Assembly (NCBI GenBank): GCA_009391605.1
Contig: VFGQ01000107.1
Coordinates: 1 to 8,790 of the forward strand
DNA: 8,790 nt
DNA from: SAR202 cluster bacterium
GTDB taxonomy: Bacteria; Chloroflexota; Dehalococcoidia; SAR202; GCA-002694895
Reading direction: 5' to 3'
Part shown: positions 7,403-8,790 of the stretch, piece after piece
How positions within the stretch are numbered: the stretch's first letter is position 1
How the letters are laid out: each line of letters opens with the position of its first letter
Position numbers and translations under genes: made by a program
The notes under the pieces: model-generated
What the model was told of the DNA's origin: nothing
The model's input: the letters and a program-made list of their open reading frames with translations, nothing else
Database searches by the model: none

Positions 7403-7430
7403 TTGAAAATAAGATTTCATATCACATAAT
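7403..7430 (+). promoter_or_regulatory. Candidate promoter for the PTER-like gene
   Basis: TTGAAA (7403-7408) and CATAAT (7425-7430) stand 16 bases apart, with a predicted start near 7437 and a leader of only about 20 bases. This would let the PTER-like and ureohydrolase genes be transcribed apart from the SDR. Base composition makes a chance match quite possible. Confidence 0.35.
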
Positions 7431-7456
7431 AGAATTAAATAAATAAATTTATAAAA

Positions 7457-8545
7457 ATGTCAGCTACAAAAGGTAAAATACAAACTGTAAGAGGATTAAT
7501 TAATCCTGATGAACTGGGTATAACACTTACCCATGAACATATTTTATTTGACTCTACTGACCCCATTAATGAACCTAATTCTGAAAAAGAAAGAAAATGG
7601 AGAAATCAGGATCTTGGGGCGAGCAGAAGAAAAGTATTTAATGAACCGGTATCGTTAGATAATATAGGATTAATATACCATCATGGATGGAAAAACAAAG
7701 ATAACGGACGACTAGGTGATATTAATACTGCAGTGGAAGAAGTTAATGTATATAAAGCGCTAGGAGGCAAAAGCCTTGTAGAAGCTACTAGTATTGGAAT
7801 AAAAAGAGATGCGGAAGGTTTGTTAAAAGTTTCTAATCTAACTGATACTCATATCATTATGGGAGGATCATTTTATGTTCATCAATATCACCCCAAATGG
7901 GTAACTCAAAACACCAGCGAGGATCTTGCTGAAATAATCATAAACGATATTACCATGGGAGTTGATGGACGAAATATTAAAACAGGAATCATTGGAGAAG
8001 TAGGTTGTTCTCATCCATTACATCCTGAAGAAGAAAAGACTTTGATAGCATCAGCAATTGCTCAAAAAGAGACAGGATGCCCTATTCTTATTCATCCTGG
8101 CAGAGATGAACATGCTCCATTAATTGCAATTGATATACTGGAAAAAGCTGGAGCAGATCTTAAAAATGTAATAATGGGACATCTGGACAGAACTGTATTT
8201 GAAAAAGACACATTAAAACGAATTGGAGAAAAAGGATGTTTCTTTGAGTGGGATTTATTTGGAAGAGAAAAAGCTTATTACCCTGCAAATGAATTAATAG
8301 ATATGCCATCAGATGCTAAAAGAATAGCTGATATTCTTTGGTTAGCAAACGAAGGTTATTCATCAAAAATATTAATAGCTCACGATGTATGTACAAAAGT
8401 TCAAACATTAAAATATGGTGGATGGGGTTTTAGCTATATCTTATCTTTCATAGTTCCAAGAATGCTCCAACGTGGATACAATCAAGATCTTATAAATAAA
8501 ATTTTAATATCTAATCCTTCACAAGCTCTAGCTTTCACTAAATAA
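7457..8545 (+). CDS. PTER-like phosphotriesterase-family metal hydrolase (possible N-acetyltaurine/N-acyl-amine hydrolase)
   Basis: This 362-residue TIM-barrel enzyme has a full two-metal set: H26-x-H28 in THEH, bridging acid E181 in GIIGEVGCS, H213 in LIHPGRD, H242 in GHLDRT and D310 in IAHD. The bridging residue is Glu rather than the carboxylated Lys of organophosphate hydrolases, which places it with the PTER/Php branch. The start GKIQTVRG, GIIGEVGCS, the HLDRT and DLFG motifs, IDMP, KYGGWGFS and a close match in length all recall animal PTER (about 349 residues), which hydrolyses N-acetyltaurine. An N-acyl-amine amidohydrolase is therefore more likely than a phosphotriesterase or lactonase, though this is inferred from memory of the family. 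The ATG at 7457 is fixed by the family N-terminus; no Shine-Dalgarno site is seen before it. The next gene starts one base after its stop (TAACATG). Confidence 0.92.
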   Translation: MSATKGKIQTVRGLINPDELGITLTHEHILFDSTDPINEPNSEKERKWRNQDLGASRRKVFNEPVSLDNIGLIYHHGWKNKDNGRLGDINTAVEEVNVYKALGGKSLVEATSIGIKRDAEGLLKVSNLTDTHIIMGGSFYVHQYHPKWVTQNTSEDLAEIIINDITMGVDGRNIKTGIIGEVGCSHPLHPEEEKTLIASAIAQKETGCPILIHPGRDEHAPLIAIDILEKAGADLKNVIMGHLDRTVFEKDTLKRIGEKGCFFEWDLFGREKAYYPANELIDMPSDAKRIADILWLANEGYSSKILIAHDVCTKVQTLKYGGWGFSYILSFIVPRMLQRGYNQDLINKILISNPSQALAFTK

Positions 8546-8546
8546 C

Positions 8547-8790
8547 ATGCCAGAATTACATGATGATGAATTACATCCAAGTTATATAGGTATCCCCACA
8601 TACCTAGGAACTCCTTTTGCTGTTAATACTAAAGAACTTAAATCCATGAATGCTGACATAGCTATTATAGGAGCTCCGGTAGATATGGGAGTCGTAGGCC
8701 GACCAGGAGCAAGATACGGACCAAGAGCAATCAGGCAGGCAGATTACTGGCCTAAGCCTGCAAAATTATCAAATCTTTATCATTTAAATC
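8547..8790 (+). CDS. Agmatinase/arginase family ureohydrolase (5' part only)
   Basis: Only the first 81 codons are present before the window ends. The segment ADIAIIGAPVDMG (36-48) and then RPGARYGPRAIRQAD (52-66) are the N-terminal hallmarks of ureohydrolases close to agmatinase, guanidinobutyrase and guanidinopropionase. The manganese-binding His and Asp residues lie further on and cannot be checked. These enzymes split a guanidino group into urea and an amine. The N-terminal leader PELHDDELHPSYIGIPTYLG before the core is typical of the guanidino-acid branch, but that does not decide the substrate. It begins one base after the PTER-like stop, with no Shine-Dalgarno site, so it is very likely translated by coupling. 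Family call is firm; substrate is open. Confidence 0.88.
   Translation, partial: MPELHDDELHPSYIGIPTYLGTPFAVNTKELKSMNADIAIIGAPVDMGVVGRPGARYGPRAIRQADYWPKPAKLSNLYHLN

Noticed and set aside
7457..8545. Reading the PTER-like protein as an organophosphate-degrading phosphotriesterase.
   Set aside because: The bridging residue is Glu181 and not a carboxylated Lys, and the motif pattern follows the PTER branch.
1..8790. CRISPR arrays, tRNA genes, transposases or inverted-repeat ends.
   Set aside because: No regularly spaced repeats, cloverleaf-like segments or transposase motifs were seen on either strand by eye, and coding sequence fills nearly all of the window.

Overview
The window is strongly AT-rich and bacterial. 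It is densely packed: ten protein-coding genes, with the longest non-coding gap about 100 bases, so there is no stretch over 300 bases without a gene. Two genes run off the ends. I see no tRNA, rRNA, CRISPR array, insertion sequence or other mobile-element sign. The set of genes (CocE-type hydrolase, M19 dipeptidase-like protein, N-acyl-D-amino-acid deacylase, cytoplasmic S12 hydrolase, PTER-like amidohydrolase, ureohydrolase) with tiny intergenic gaps suggests a free-living, streamlined, probably aquatic heterotroph. The low-GC marine plankton, for example SAR202-type Chloroflexota, come to mind, but this is a guess from gene content and not a phylogenetic placement.

Layout. (A) 1-1050, minus: the N-terminal 350 residues of a CocE/NonD hydrolase. 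(B) 1051-1152: a divergent promoter region. (C) 1153-2846, plus: an M19 renal-dipeptidase-family protein that has lost several canonical metal and substrate residues, overlapping by GTGA with a GNAT acetyltransferase. (D) 6537 down to 2843, minus: a tightly packed four-gene unit transcribed in the order VOC/glyoxalase-fold protein, N-acyl-D-amino-acid deacylase, stand-alone ACT-type domain protein, S12 serine hydrolase. (E) 6538-6612: a second divergent promoter region. (F) 6613-8790, plus: a uronate-dehydrogenase-like SDR, a PTER-like metal amidohydrolase, and the start of an agmatinase-family ureohydrolase.

How the genes may work together. Six of the ten proteins belong to families that mostly hydrolyse C-N (amide, peptide or guanidino) or ester bonds. 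None of these six starts with a signal peptide that I can see. The most economical reading is an intracellular scavenging locus for N-acylated, D-configured or guanidino nitrogen compounds, which would release amino acids, taurine-like amines or urea. The ACT-type protein, placed between the deacylase and the S12 hydrolase with single-base junctions, could sense the amino acid released. No transporter and no DNA-binding regulator lie in the window, so uptake and transcriptional control are not shown here. The substrates are inferences from family membership only.
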